In this document: positions 52,777 through 62,535 of the stretch, piece after piece
How the letters are laid out: each line of letters starts with the position of its first letter
How positions within the stretch are numbered: position 1 is the first letter of the stretch
Source: Niastella yeongjuensis
GTDB lineage: Bacteria > Bacteroidota > Bacteroidia > Chitinophagales > Chitinophagaceae
Assembly: GCF_900110245.1 (NCBI RefSeq)
Contig: NZ_FOCZ01000001.1
Coordinates: forward strand, 496,001-560,000
Length of the DNA: 64,000 nucleotides
Reading direction: 5' to 3'
Position numbers and translations under genes: made by a program
The notes under the pieces: generated by a model
Database searches by the model: none
What the model was told of the DNA's origin: nothing
The model's input: the letters and a program-made list of their open reading frames with translations, nothing else

Positions 52777-53418
52777 ATGTACCAAACCAGGCACCTTATA
52801 AAACTTTGCTGTTTACTCTGGATAGTTGCTCTTGCAATTGGTTGCGACGGGCCCACTACTTCAGGTAATAACTCCGTAACCATTAACCCTAATGCTTCGC
52901 CCAATCAACCGATTGAAAAAGACATGCAACCGGGACTGGATAAATCGCCTATGGATATGTGCTATTATCCGGTGGAGTATCCCAAATTAAAAATGACCGG
53001 TTCTTTGAAGGAACCACCGGTAGCACGTGTTATTTACAGCCGACCACAAAGAAATAACCGCACTATCTTTGGCGACCTCATAAAATATGGCTCTGTTTGG
53101 CGCCTGGGCGCTAATGAGGCCACTGAAATTGAATTCTTCAAAGATGTAACCATTACCGATAAAAAGGTTTTAAAAGGCCGCTACGTTATTTACTGCATTC
53201 CCCAGGAAAATAACTGGACGCTTATTTTAAACACCGACCTGTACACCTGGGGCCTGAAGATCGATTCCTCTAAAGATGAATATAAATTCACTATCCCGGT
53301 TTCAAAAACCCGCTTTCCTTATGAGCTGTTTACCATGGAGTTTGAAAAGGCCGGCAAGGGTATGCAATTAAACATGGAATGGGATAGTATAAAAGCAAGC
53401 TTGCCGATTACGTGGTAA
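52777..53418 (+). CDS. DUF2911 lipoprotein
   Basis: A 213-residue paralogue of the preceding protein, but with a lipoprotein signal ending LAIGC (Cys23) and a 35-residue Asn/Ser/Pro-rich linker before LDKSPMDMCYYPVEYPKLK. The core blocks VIYSRPQRNNRTIFGDLIKY and SVWRLGANEATEIEFFKDV are shared. A tandem duplication has thus produced one soluble and one membrane-anchored copy, likely co-expressed. asnB follows 16 bp later. Confidence 0.88.
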   Translation: MYQTRHLIKLCCLLWIVALAIGCDGPTTSGNNSVTINPNASPNQPIEKDMQPGLDKSPMDMCYYPVEYPKLKMTGSLKEPPVARVIYSRPQRNNRTIFGDLIKYGSVWRLGANEATEIEFFKDVTITDKKVLKGRYVIYCIPQENNWTLILNTDLYTWGLKIDSSKDEYKFTIPVSKTRFPYELFTMEFEKAGKGMQLNMEWDSIKASLPITW

Positions 53419-53434
53419 TTACTATCTTGTTGCC

Positions 53435-55276
53435 ATGTGTGGTATAGCTGGTATTATAAGCAATCAATCCGGTCTGTTATCTGTACAACGCCTGGTGAAA
53501 ATGACGGAGGCCCTCGCTCACCGTGGGCCCAATGGCGAAGGTCACTGGATCAATGAAGTGCATACCACAGGTTTTGGTCATCGCCGCCTGTCGATCATTG
53601 ACCTGAGCCCAACCGGAGCACAGCCCATGCATTACCTTAACCGGTACACCATTACGTACAACGGCGAGATCTATAACTACCTGGAACTAAGAGAAACCCT
53701 GCTTCAAAAGGGATATCAGTTTCACAGCCAGTCAGACACAGAAGTCATAATGGCCGCGTACGATTGCTACCGGTCAAACTGCCTGCAACACTTCGATGGC
53801 ATGTTCGCTTTTGCCATTTGGGATGAACAGGAACAAACCCTGTTTGCTGCCCGGGACCGGTTTGGCGAAAAACCCTTCTATTATTATTTCGATGATAACC
53901 AGTTTGTATTTGCCAGTGAAATGAAAGCCCTATGGGCGGTGGGTATTGAAAAACAGATCAATGAAAAAATGTTTTTCAATTACTTCACCCTGGGATATAC
54001 ACAAAACCCGGCCACTGCCGAAGAAACTTTTTATACCGGCATCAATAAATTACCCGCCCGTTCATTTATTGAATACCACTTACCCGGCCGCCATCTTACC
54101 CGCTCGTTATACTGGAACATAGACGTTGATTATACCGATGAAGCAATAACCGAGGAGCAGGCCATTAAGCAATTCAATAGCCTGTTCACCCGGTCGGTAC
54201 AAAGAAGATTGCGAAGCGATGTGCCGGTTGGTACTTCATTAAGCGGTGGGCTCGACAGCTCCTGTGTGCTGGCCACCATTCAAAAAATGGCGCCTAAACA
54301 ATACAAAACATTCTCGGCCATTTTCCCCGGGTTCAAAAAGGATGAATCGGGCTGGATAAAAAAAGTAGCAGAACATTTCACCACTCATAATTATTCAGTT
54401 CAACCCACTGCCGATCGCGTTATTCAGGATTTTGAAAGAATATGTTACCACCAGGAAGAACCCTTTCAATCAGCCAGCATCATGGCACAATACTACGTGT
54501 ATGAACTTGCACGCCAGCACGGTGTTACCGTATTGCTCGATGGGCAGGGTGCCGATGAAATACTGGCCGGTTATCATAAATACTATCACTGGTACTGGCA
54601 ACAATTGTTCAGGAACAATAAAAACACGCTGCACCACGAACTGAACCAGGCACGCTCATTAGGCATAACAGAACCCTGGGGCCTAAAAAATAAACTGGCC
54701 GCGGCCATGCCTGCCTACGCTGGCTGGTACCTGCGCCGCCAGCGAGAGCGCCAACAGTTTCGCCACCACGATCTGGATACTTCTTTTGTAGATGAATACG
54801 GCGAATCGTATTATGACATTGCCCACTTTGATGAACTGAACAACATACTTTATTACAACACTTTTGTAAACGGACTCGAAGAACTGCTGCGGTATGCCGA
54901 CAGAAATTCCATGGCCCATGGCATTGAAGTACGGCTTCCCTTTTTATACCATGAGCTGGTACAACTGTTGTTTACCATACCGGCCCGTTTTAAAATGCGG
55001 GATGGTTATACCAAATGGCTGCTGCGCAAATGCATGGAAGAGAATTTACCGGCCGGACTGGCCTGGCGAACCGATAAAATCGGGTTTGAACCGCCCCAGC
55101 AACAATGGATGCATGATGCACGGTTACAAGAATACATACACGAATCAAAACGAATACTGGTAAAACAGGGAATACTGAAGGCACAGGTCTTACAAAAAAA
55201 AATTCAGCCGCAAGAGGCCCATGCGGCTGATAATTACGACTGGCGCTATTTGGTGGCCGGTCAGTTACTGCGCTAA
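53435..55276 (+). CDS. asnB: Asparagine synthase (glutamine-hydrolysing)
   Basis: A 613-residue enzyme. The N-terminal nucleophile Cys2 (MCGIAGIISN) starts the glutaminase domain (to about 205), with RLSIIDLSPTGAQPMHYL and YNGEIYNYLELR. The synthetase domain begins with the PP-loop SGGLDSS at residue 270 and includes LLDGQGADEILAGYHKYYH and LPFLYHELVQLLFTIP. The length fits the class often found in surface-polysaccharide or lasso-type clusters as well as housekeeping asnB. It shares a transcript with the DUF2911 pair. It makes Asn, or amidates an aspartyl group. Confidence 0.92.
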   Translation: MCGIAGIISNQSGLLSVQRLVKMTEALAHRGPNGEGHWINEVHTTGFGHRRLSIIDLSPTGAQPMHYLNRYTITYNGEIYNYLELRETLLQKGYQFHSQSDTEVIMAAYDCYRSNCLQHFDGMFAFAIWDEQEQTLFAARDRFGEKPFYYYFDDNQFVFASEMKALWAVGIEKQINEKMFFNYFTLGYTQNPATAEETFYTGINKLPARSFIEYHLPGRHLTRSLYWNIDVDYTDEAITEEQAIKQFNSLFTRSVQRRLRSDVPVGTSLSGGLDSSCVLATIQKMAPKQYKTFSAIFPGFKKDESGWIKKVAEHFTTHNYSVQPTADRVIQDFERICYHQEEPFQSASIMAQYYVYELARQHGVTVLLDGQGADEILAGYHKYYHWYWQQLFRNNKNTLHHELNQARSLGITEPWGLKNKLAAAMPAYAGWYLRRQRERQQFRHHDLDTSFVDEYGESYYDIAHFDELNNILYYNTFVNGLEELLRYADRNSMAHGIEVRLPFLYHELVQLLFTIPARFKMRDGYTKWLLRKCMEENLPAGLAWRTDKIGFEPPQQQWMHDARLQEYIHESKRILVKQGILKAQVLQKKIQPQEAHAADNYDWRYLVAGQLLR

Positions 55277-55285
55277 AATTTAAAA

Positions 55286-55332
55286 ACACCTTGAGCGTGT
55301 AGCACTGTCACGTAGCCAAACCCTCAAGGTGT
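55286..55332. terminator. Hairpin between asnB and the second PepSY-like gene
   Basis: ACACCTTGAG / CTCAAGGTGT (10 bp) encloses an inner CGTG / CACG stem. No T-tract follows on either strand, so termination would rely on stem strength. Confidence 0.5.
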
Positions 55333-55347
55333 AAACCAATTTGTAGC

Positions 55348-55788
55348 TTATACTTTTTTATACTTTTCTACTATCTGGCTATTGCCATCAGTATCTACTT
55401 TTAAAGTATACCAGCTGCTGTTGTCTTCCAGCTTAATATAGTAAGCGATGTTACCACCAACGGTAACTTCTGTTACCCCAAACAATTTCTTCTTCGAATT
55501 TTCCTGACTTACTTTATTCAAAATGTACAATGGCAGCAGTTGTGGGTTGTAATAACGAAGAGAGCTGATCATATTCCCTTCCTTGTCGTAATTAACTTTA
55601 GATCTAATGCCTCCACTCACAAAGCTAACAGCAAAGTATTTGGGAAATTCTTCCCAGCGAACTTCGGTAGCTGTGCTAAAGGTTTCATTAAATGCTTTCA
55701 AAACTTTCTCGTTCGGATCAAATGGACTAAATGCATAAGTACTGCCCGCTATCAGCGCGGCGGTGAGAATGGCTATCACTTTTTTCAT
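55348..55788 (-). CDS. Secreted PepSY-like protein, copy 2
   Basis: A 146-residue protein with signal peptide MKKVIAILTAALIAGSTYAF. The domain parallels the copy at 50425: VLKAFNETFSTATEVRW, YFAVSFVSGGIRSKVNYDKEGN and IAYYIKLEDNSSWYTLKV. The identity is limited but the spacing of the Phe/Trp/Tyr residues is the same. The function is unknown. It converges with asnB across a hairpin. Confidence 0.78.
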   Translation of the reverse strand: MKKVIAILTAALIAGSTYAFSPFDPNEKVLKAFNETFSTATEVRWEEFPKYFAVSFVSGGIRSKVNYDKEGNMISSLRYYNPQLLPLYILNKVSQENSKKKLFGVTEVTVGGNIAYYIKLEDNSSWYTLKVDTDGNSQIVEKYKKV

Positions 55789-56134
55789 GGCTTATATACT
55801 TTTAAAGTGCGTGATTGATGCACCAAAAGTATATGGAACCAAAGCCGAAGTCAAGACAATTGGTACCGGCGGGAGGGTCATGACAAGAAATACGAACATT
55901 TTCGCACATTCACCATCGGTAAGCATATCTCATTATCACGTGAAACGTAGACTGGTTACGGGTTTGCAAGCAGTTTTACTTAATTTCAACTGGTAGGTTA
56001 AGCTTCTGTTAAACTGGAAATCTGGATTGCCGGCCGGTATGAAAGCTTAGTTTGCAGCATAGCTGGTATTATTTACGCATCTTTGTATCCTTTCAATGGC
56101 CATACATTAAATCAAATATTTAGAAGGAGTAATT
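55789..56134. other. 346-bp gap before the trans-sulfuration gene
   Basis: No gene is visible. It holds the start of the minus-strand PepSY-like gene and the promoter region of the plus-strand gene at 56135; CATCTTTG near 56080 is one base from a -7 box but its spacing to TTTG is long. No known riboswitch pattern was recognised. Confidence 0.5.
56124..56129 (+). promoter_or_regulatory. Strong Shine-Dalgarno sequence before the PLP enzyme
   Basis: AAGGAG lies 5 bases before ATG 56135. Such sites are rare in this window, where most genes have AT-rich leaders, and it firmly fixes the start codon. Confidence 0.7.
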
Positions 56135-57274
56135 ATGAAAGCAGGAACTAAATACATACATGCCGGTGCAGAACCAGATCCCACAACCGGTGCTATCATG
56201 ACACCCATTTACCAAACCAGTACCTATGTACAGGAAGCACCTGGTAAAAACAAAGGGTTTGAATATGCCCGCTCGCAAAACCCCACCCGGTTTGCATTGG
56301 AAGAAGCGCTGGCTGTAATTGAGAACGGGAAATTTGGACTGGCGTTCAGCAGTGGCGTTGCCGCAACCGATGCAGTTATAAAATTGTTACAACCTGGTGA
56401 TGAAGTGATCGCAGCCAACGATATGTATGGCGGCACTTACCGCCTGTTCACCAAAATATTTGAAAAGTTCGGCATCAAATTCCATTACGTGAATATGCAG
56501 GAGGCCGAAAATATAAAAGGGTACATCAATAAGAATACAAAGCTTATCTGGACGGAAACACCTACCAACCCCCTGATCAATATTGTTGACATTGCAGCAG
56601 TAGCAGCTATTGCCAAAGCAAACAATGTGCTGCTCTGTGTAGACAACACCTTTGCGTCGCCTTATTTACAAAACCCGTTAGATCTTGGTGCAGACATCGT
56701 AATGCACTCTGCCACCAAATACCTGGGCGGACACAGCGATGTTATTCAGGGTGCGCTGGTTATGAACGACCAGGCATTGCGCGATCAGTTATATTTTATT
56801 CAGAAGAGCTGTGGTGCGGTACCTGGCCCCATGGATTGCTTTTTGGTATTACGCGGTATAAAAACCCTGCATGTACGCATGCAACGCCATTGTGAGAATG
56901 GAGAAAAAGTTGCTCACTTTTTACGAAATCATCCTAAAGTAGGCCATGTATACTGGTGTGGTTTTACAGATCACCCAAGTTATGCCATTGCCAAAAAACA
57001 AATGCGCGGCTTTGGCGGCATGATCAGTTTTACGTTAAAAGATGACAGTATGGAAACAGCTACGAAATTGTTATCTTCTACCAAAGTGTTTTCACTGGCC
57101 GAAAGCCTGGGTGGTGTGGAATCACTGATCAACCATCCTGCAACCATGACGCACGCTTCTATTCCCCGTGAAGAACGCATAAAGAACGGGTTGAGCGATT
57201 CATTGATCCGGTTGAGTGTGGGTATTGAAGACGCAGAGGACCTTATTGATGACTTGAACGCCGCCATAGGATAA
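56135..57274 (+). CDS. Cystathionine gamma-synthase / gamma-lyase-type PLP enzyme
   Basis: A 379-residue Cys/Met-metabolism PLP enzyme. The aldimine Lys195 is in MHSATKYLGGHSD; FEYARSQNPTRFALEEALA, GGTYRLF, WTETPTNPL and CVDNTFASP bind PLP and substrate; the end ESLINHPATMTHASIP and RLSVGIEDAEDLI is typical. It may catalyse gamma-replacement (metB-type) or gamma/beta-elimination; the motifs do not distinguish. It is followed 35 bp later by the TIGR02757 gene. It has an unusually good ribosome-binding site. Confidence 0.92.
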   Translation: MKAGTKYIHAGAEPDPTTGAIMTPIYQTSTYVQEAPGKNKGFEYARSQNPTRFALEEALAVIENGKFGLAFSSGVAATDAVIKLLQPGDEVIAANDMYGGTYRLFTKIFEKFGIKFHYVNMQEAENIKGYINKNTKLIWTETPTNPLINIVDIAAVAAIAKANNVLLCVDNTFASPYLQNPLDLGADIVMHSATKYLGGHSDVIQGALVMNDQALRDQLYFIQKSCGAVPGPMDCFLVLRGIKTLHVRMQRHCENGEKVAHFLRNHPKVGHVYWCGFTDHPSYAIAKKQMRGFGGMISFTLKDDSMETATKLLSSTKVFSLAESLGGVESLINHPATMTHASIPREERIKNGLSDSLIRLSVGIEDAEDLIDDLNAAIG

Positions 57275-57308
57275 ATGATTAACAGTAACTTTTTCAACTA
57301 ATTAATGC

Positions 57309-58082
57309 ATGAAACAGCCATCTTTAAGAGACTTTCTGAATCGTAAAACGGAGGAATACAACCAGCCTGCGTTTATTAAAGATGACCCTGTTTGTATACC
57401 GCATTTATTTACCCAACAGGCCGATATAGAGATCGCCGGTTTTTTTGGCGCTGTGTTTGCCTGGGGCAACCGCACCATCATTATAAAAAAATCACGTGAA
57501 CTGATGCAGGCAATGGACCTGGCGCCGCATCAGTTCATTCTCCAACATACCGACAACGACCTGAAGAAACTGTTGTCATTCAAACACCGCACCTTCAATA
57601 CCACCGACCTGTTGTATTTTATTGAGTTCCTGAAATTTCATTATTCAAAACATGCCAGCCTTGAAAGTGCATTTACACTTGGTCTGGAAAAAGACGATGA
57701 GACCACCGAAAATGGATTGGCCCGTTTTCACCATTACTTTTTTTCCCTGGAAGATGTGCCGGCACGCACCCGTAAACACATCGCAACACCTGAAAAAAAC
57801 TCTACCTGCAAACGATTGAATATGTTCCTGCGCTGGATGGTACGTTCCAATGATGGCGGTGTTGATTTTGGTATTTGGAAAAACATCTCCCCTGCACAAT
57901 TGGTTTGCCCTATTGACGTGCACGTAGCCCGGGTTGCCAAACGGTTCAATCTGTTGCCAAGAAAACAAATCGACTGGCAGGCAGCCATCGATCTCACGAT
58001 TCACCTGCGTAAACTGGATCCCCTTGATCCGGTGAAATATGATTTCGCCCTGTTCGGTTTGGGCGTCGTGGAAAAATTCTAA
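57309..58082 (+). CDS. TIGR02757 family protein (DUF2400)
   Basis: A 257-residue soluble protein. The family pattern is clear: DPVCIPHLFTQQADIEIAGF, FAWGNRTIIIKKSREL, FKHRTFNTTDLLYFIEFL, KRLNMFLRWMVRSNDGGVDF and PIDVHVARVAKRFNLL. The distribution is mainly Bacteroidota; the fold is helical and resembles HhH-type DNA glycosylases in its PxDVHV-like region. The biochemical role is not established. It likely shares a transcript with the PLP enzyme. Confidence 0.9.
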   Translation: MKQPSLRDFLNRKTEEYNQPAFIKDDPVCIPHLFTQQADIEIAGFFGAVFAWGNRTIIIKKSRELMQAMDLAPHQFILQHTDNDLKKLLSFKHRTFNTTDLLYFIEFLKFHYSKHASLESAFTLGLEKDDETTENGLARFHHYFFSLEDVPARTRKHIATPEKNSTCKRLNMFLRWMVRSNDGGVDFGIWKNISPAQLVCPIDVHVARVAKRFNLLPRKQIDWQAAIDLTIHLRKLDPLDPVKYDFALFGLGVVEKF

Positions 58083-58089
58083 ACGCTGT

Positions 58090-60810
58090 TTATTTTAGGC
58101 TAAACTTCCTCAGATTATAAATAAAACTTAGCAGGAAATATTGCTGCAACACCTGGGTTTGCCTGTCTTCAATAAAGGTTTGTGTAATAGTGCGGGATAC
58201 GCCGGCATTCTGTTTTAAAAGATCGTATACTGCCAGCCGCAACATGGCCTGTTGCTTTTTAAATAGCAACACATTGGCAGCCGCACTCCACATGGTAACG
58301 CTTTTATTAAAGCCTGGCGCTATCTGGCTGTTATAACTGTATTGCAGATTATTTTCCAATATCAGCCATTTAGGCTCGTTCCAGAAGGCGCTTAACGAAA
58401 AGGTTTTAGTGTTGAACGATGCATCCTGCAGCGACTGGCCAGTATATTTCGTTTTATTAAACCGGATGTTAAACGTGGGCATTATGCTCAGCACCTGTTT
58501 ATACGTAAAATTCAAACCCAATGACTGCGAAATACTGTACGCATTGGATGTCACGCTTTCCTGGTTGGTGAAGGTATTATTCCGGTTAAAATAGCCATTG
58601 CTACCCAGGTTCATTCGCAGCACCACATCTCTTCTCTTCCAGGTTCTGCTATATTGTACGTTTCCCGACATACCAAAGTTACCATTTATATTCACCGGCT
58701 CACTATACTGTTTACCCACGCTATCGAACCAGGTTTGCGAAATAATCTGGTTTTGTGTGGTATTAAAGCCAAGCCCGGTAAACCAGTAGTTGTTTCCCTT
58801 CGATTCACGTACCTGCATATTGATGTTATGAAAAAATGAAGGCCGCAGATCAGGATTACCTAATTGCACATACAAAGGATTGCTGTTGTCGGGCACGGGT
58901 TGTAATTGTTGAATGGATGGCTGCTGACTACGCCCATTGTAATAAACAGTTACACTACCGGTTTTACTGAAATTGTACCCGACATTGGCAGATGGAGTAA
59001 AATTCATATAATACTGATGCAGCAAATTACCGCTGGTAATGGTAAGGTTGTCCTGCGTTAAAAACTGTACGCCTGATCCAATAGCAGCCCGGTATTTATC
59101 CTTGTTAAACGTGAAGCTTACGTCGGGCGTATGCGTTACATTGATGTTACTGAAAGCATTGGTGAACGCTGTGTCTTCCAGGTCGTATTTGCCGGTAGTT
59201 GCATTAAACCGGTTGGTGAGTTTATCTGAATAATTAGTATTGCGGGAATAATTATACCGGAATATAGCACTGATATACTGGTTTACAGGTTCGGCATAGG
59301 TGGCGGTAAACGATATCACCTTGCCTGTGTTTTTGTCGGTACCGCGTTGGTTCACCTGGTCGGTACTGTCCAACAGGTTGTTCTTGTAAAAATCATTTTG
59401 TCCAATATTATCATTCAACGCCGACTGATCATTGTAATTATAGTTCAGGCCAAGCGTAATACCTCGCCCCTGTTTGCGAAAGCGATGGCTTATAAAAAGC
59501 TCGGTGCTCACATTCCTGCCATCGCCTTTTGAACTATATGTATTTTCGCTGGCATTGATCAGTTCCTCGTTTTGTGCTTTTGAATTTGCCCGTTTGCTGC
59601 TTACCGAATTACTTAAAAAGGTATTTAAATTTGAGTTCAGATGCACTTCGGTAAGCGTATCGATATTGTAAGATGCGTTGAGTGTTAAGCGATGGTTGCT
59701 ATAATCATTTACGTTGTTATCGTCTGCATTATAATAGAAAGGAGTAGTAGTACTAACGGGAAAAATGTTTTGTCGTTGTGATTTCGATAAGTTGTCTGTA
59801 TGGCTGTTGTTATAAAAATAACTTCCATTCACTTTTATTTGGCTGCCGATATTATCGCTAAAGTTCAGTCCGCCAGATGCCGCGCGGGTAAGCCCGCCAC
59901 CGCCCCCATCGAGGGTGCTTCGGGTGGTGGAAATATTAAAATCACCGCCTGAAATACTTCCGCGATTGGTATTGTTTACATTCCCGATAACACTGAATTG
60001 TTTATTGCCATTAAAGAAGTTGATCATGCCGCCTCCTTCATACCGTTCATTGGTGCCATATCCCGCGCTCAATCTTCCAAACCAGCCTTTTTGTGCCTCT
60101 TTTCGCAACGTAAGATTTATGGCCAGGTCTTCATTGCCATTGCTGGTTTTATTAAAGCGGGCTTCCCGGGTTTTATTATCAACTACCTGCAGTTTCTCGA
60201 TTATATCCTTTGGCAGGTTCTTCAACGCAACCTTTGGATCGCCGCCAAAGAATTCGCGGCCATCTACCATTAGCTTCGATACTTTTTTGCCATTTATGGT
60301 TACGTTACCATCCTTATCCACTTCCACACCTGGCAATTGTTTTAGCAGGTCTTCGATCATGGCATTGGGCATGGTCTTAAAAGAAGACACATTGAACTCC
60401 AACGTGTCTGGTTTTACTGATACCGGCGGTCTGAGTGCCGTAACAGTTACTGCTTTTAATTCATTGAATGATTTTACCAGCTGAATTGTATCGAGCAACA
60501 GTTCTTTGGTATCAGGTTTCAGGCTAACAGACATTATGAATGTTTCATACCCCCTGTTGGTGATAACGAGTTTACAGGGCGTACTTACAGGAACGCCGGA
60601 AACGGTAAATTCGCCCTTATGGGTGGTTAGCGCATAATTAACAAGAGAAGAATCTTTAGCCAGGTAAACGGTCACTGAAGAGGATTCGAGCGAACGGCGG
60701 CTTAATGAGTCTATAACCGTACCTTTGATAGAGCCATAACGGTTTCGTTGTGCCTGTAAACAGGTACTAAACAGTAAAAAGCATACAATTATCCCAGCAC
60801 TCCAACGCAT
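58090..60810 (-). CDS. Outer-membrane beta-barrel receptor-like protein
   Basis: A 906-residue protein with signal peptide MRWSAGIIVCFLLFSTCLQA|Q. A CarboxypepD-regulatory domain (about 27-110: GSIKGTVIDSLSRRSLESS) and a plug-like region (about 125-235: LPGVEVDKDGNVTINGKKV, FFGGDPKVAL) precede a long barrel of the OMP_b-brl_3 type. It lacks an STN domain and a neighbouring SusD, so it is a stand-alone TonB-dependent-like protein. The C-terminus (SFIYNLRKFSLK) is not the usual Phe end. The substrate is unknown. Confidence 0.85.
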   Translation of the reverse strand: MRWSAGIIVCFLLFSTCLQAQRNRYGSIKGTVIDSLSRRSLESSSVTVYLAKDSSLVNYALTTHKGEFTVSGVPVSTPCKLVITNRGYETFIMSVSLKPDTKELLLDTIQLVKSFNELKAVTVTALRPPVSVKPDTLEFNVSSFKTMPNAMIEDLLKQLPGVEVDKDGNVTINGKKVSKLMVDGREFFGGDPKVALKNLPKDIIEKLQVVDNKTREARFNKTSNGNEDLAINLTLRKEAQKGWFGRLSAGYGTNERYEGGGMINFFNGNKQFSVIGNVNNTNRGSISGGDFNISTTRSTLDGGGGGLTRAASGGLNFSDNIGSQIKVNGSYFYNNSHTDNLSKSQRQNIFPVSTTTPFYYNADDNNVNDYSNHRLTLNASYNIDTLTEVHLNSNLNTFLSNSVSSKRANSKAQNEELINASENTYSSKGDGRNVSTELFISHRFRKQGRGITLGLNYNYNDQSALNDNIGQNDFYKNNLLDSTDQVNQRGTDKNTGKVISFTATYAEPVNQYISAIFRYNYSRNTNYSDKLTNRFNATTGKYDLEDTAFTNAFSNINVTHTPDVSFTFNKDKYRAAIGSGVQFLTQDNLTITSGNLLHQYYMNFTPSANVGYNFSKTGSVTVYYNGRSQQPSIQQLQPVPDNSNPLYVQLGNPDLRPSFFHNINMQVRESKGNNYWFTGLGFNTTQNQIISQTWFDSVGKQYSEPVNINGNFGMSGNVQYSRTWKRRDVVLRMNLGSNGYFNRNNTFTNQESVTSNAYSISQSLGLNFTYKQVLSIMPTFNIRFNKTKYTGQSLQDASFNTKTFSLSAFWNEPKWLILENNLQYSYNSQIAPGFNKSVTMWSAAANVLLFKKQQAMLRLAVYDLLKQNAGVSRTITQTFIEDRQTQVLQQYFLLSFIYNLRKFSLK

Positions 60811-61021
60811 ATCCGGAGAATAAGGTTAAAATGTTATAGAAGTGTGAGGGTCAACGAATGCTTTGAAAATACACCATTCGCTCCTGGTGCATCCTCTATG
60901 TAAATTTAAACAATTGGTGTCACAAGAATTAAGCTGAAAGTAAATATTTATTCGGGTGACCAACCAGGTGCTGATAATGCAGGATAATTTTATAATGTAA
61001 AATGAACTTATTTACATACTT

Positions 61022-61351
61022 ATGCAAAAGCCTGAAGATAATATCCCTTTAGTACAGGAGCAGTTAAGCGGCGATTTTAACCTTCCTGTCACAAATGACA
61101 AAGAACAGCTTGCGCAAGCCCTGGCGGAAGGCATAAACCAATTGATACAAACTGATTTTGCACGGCTTATCAACATATTATACCGGATAGATATCTCTGA
61201 AAATACCCTCAAAGAAACCCTGGAACAGCAGGCTGATGAGGATGCCGGCCTTTTGATTGCCCGCCTGATTATAGAACGGCAGCTCCAAAAACAACAAATG
61301 CGGGCAAAGTTCAAGACAAGTGACAATATTCCAGATGACGATAAATGGTGA
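61022..61351 (+). CDS. Small helical protein of unknown function
   Basis: A 109-residue protein with an ATG start, no signal peptide and high helix propensity (DKEQLAQALAEGINQLIQTD and RLINILYRIDISENTLKETL). It is acidic overall with a KxxDDD tail. The LYRIDISE block resembles a widespread Bacteroidota unknown; I do not recognise a named family. It lies 20 bp upstream of the GNAT-like gene, so co-expression is likely. Confidence 0.7.
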   Translation: MQKPEDNIPLVQEQLSGDFNLPVTNDKEQLAQALAEGINQLIQTDFARLINILYRIDISENTLKETLEQQADEDAGLLIARLIIERQLQKQQMRAKFKTSDNIPDDDKW

Positions 61352-61371
61352 ATAATTCCTAAGTTCGCTCT

Positions 61372-62496
61372 ATGAACCTGATAGAGGTAGCCAATTGGAA
61401 GCAGGCTCGTGACTTTATTGACCTGCCCAAAAGACTATATAAAAATGATCCGCACTGGATTTGCCCGTTGGATAGTGATGTGGAAGCTATTTTTGACCCT
61501 TCCCATAACGTTTTTTTTTCGCATGGCCTTTGTAACCGCTGGTTACTGGCCGACAAAAACGGCCTTATAATTGGCCGTATAGCAGCCTTTATAAATTACG
61601 AAAAATCGCATAAGAACCCCCAACCAACCGGCGGGGTAGGTTTTTTTGAATGTATACAGGACCAAAATGCCGCCTTTTTACTGCTCGATACCGCCAAAGC
61701 CTGGCTCAAAAGCAAAGGCATGGAAGCCATGGACGGCCCCATCAATTTCGGCGAAAACGACAAATACTGGGGGCTGCTTATACACGGGTTTAAACCACCC
61801 AGCCTGGGCATGAACTACAACCCGCCCTATTATAAAGAGTTTTTTGAATCCTATGGTTTTACCAAACTATACGATCAGTTAACCAACTTTTTAGACGCCA
61901 CAACTCCCCTGCCCGAACGGTTCACCAAGATCGCCGACTGGGTTATGAAGAAGCCGGATTATACCTTCCGGCATTTCGATAAATCGAAATTTGATCAGTA
62001 TGCGGCCGATTTCCGTGAAATTTATAACGACGCATGGAGCAATTTCGAAAACTTCACCCCCATTGAAATGGGTACTATCAAAGAATCGTTCCGGCAAATG
62101 AAGGCCATTATGGATGAACGGATCATCTGGTTTGCCTATTATAAAAACGAGCCTATTGCTGTAGTACTTTGTTTACCCGATGTAAACCAGATCCTGAAGC
62201 ATGTACATGGTAAACTAAACCTGTGGGGTAAACTAAAATTCCTCTGGTACTCAAAAACCCAAAGGGTTGAAAGGCTGCGGATCATTATTATGGGTTGCAA
62301 GAAGAAATTCCAGAACCATGGTATTGAATCGGCCCTTATTCGCTGTCTGCAGCTGGAAGTATTACCGCGAAATACTATTACCGGCGTAGAGCTGGCCTGG
62401 GTGGGTGACTTTAACGACAAAATGATCGCCCTGCACGAAGCTACAGGTGCTAAACAGGATAAAATACACCGAACTTATCGATATATATTCAAATAA
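61372..62496 (+). CDS. GNAT-like N-acetyltransferase-family protein
   Basis: A 374-residue soluble protein. It opens with FIDLPKRLYKNDPHWICPL, followed by ADKNGLIIGRIAAFINYEKS and DGPINFGENDKYWGLLIHGF. The C-terminal half has a second GNAT-like region with GCKKKFQNHGIESALIRCL. This is the YghO-like double-GNAT family, which in some bacteria acts on lipids or amino sugars; the substrate is unproven. It is followed by a strong bidirectional terminator. Confidence 0.78.
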   Translation: MNLIEVANWKQARDFIDLPKRLYKNDPHWICPLDSDVEAIFDPSHNVFFSHGLCNRWLLADKNGLIIGRIAAFINYEKSHKNPQPTGGVGFFECIQDQNAAFLLLDTAKAWLKSKGMEAMDGPINFGENDKYWGLLIHGFKPPSLGMNYNPPYYKEFFESYGFTKLYDQLTNFLDATTPLPERFTKIADWVMKKPDYTFRHFDKSKFDQYAADFREIYNDAWSNFENFTPIEMGTIKESFRQMKAIMDERIIWFAYYKNEPIAVVLCLPDVNQILKHVHGKLNLWGKLKFLWYSKTQRVERLRIIIMGCKKKFQNHGIESALIRCLQLEVLPRNTITGVELAWVGDFNDKMIALHEATGAKQDKIHRTYRYIFK

Positions 62497-62523
62497 AAAA
62501 TGCCCCCGAGCGGGGGCATTTTT
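62497..62523. terminator. Bidirectional terminator
   Basis: AAAATGCCCCCG / CGGGGGCATTTT with a 2-base loop; T-runs follow on both strands, so it serves the converging GNAT-like and hydroxylase genes. Confidence 0.9.
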
Positions 62524-62535
62524 TATATAGTTTCT

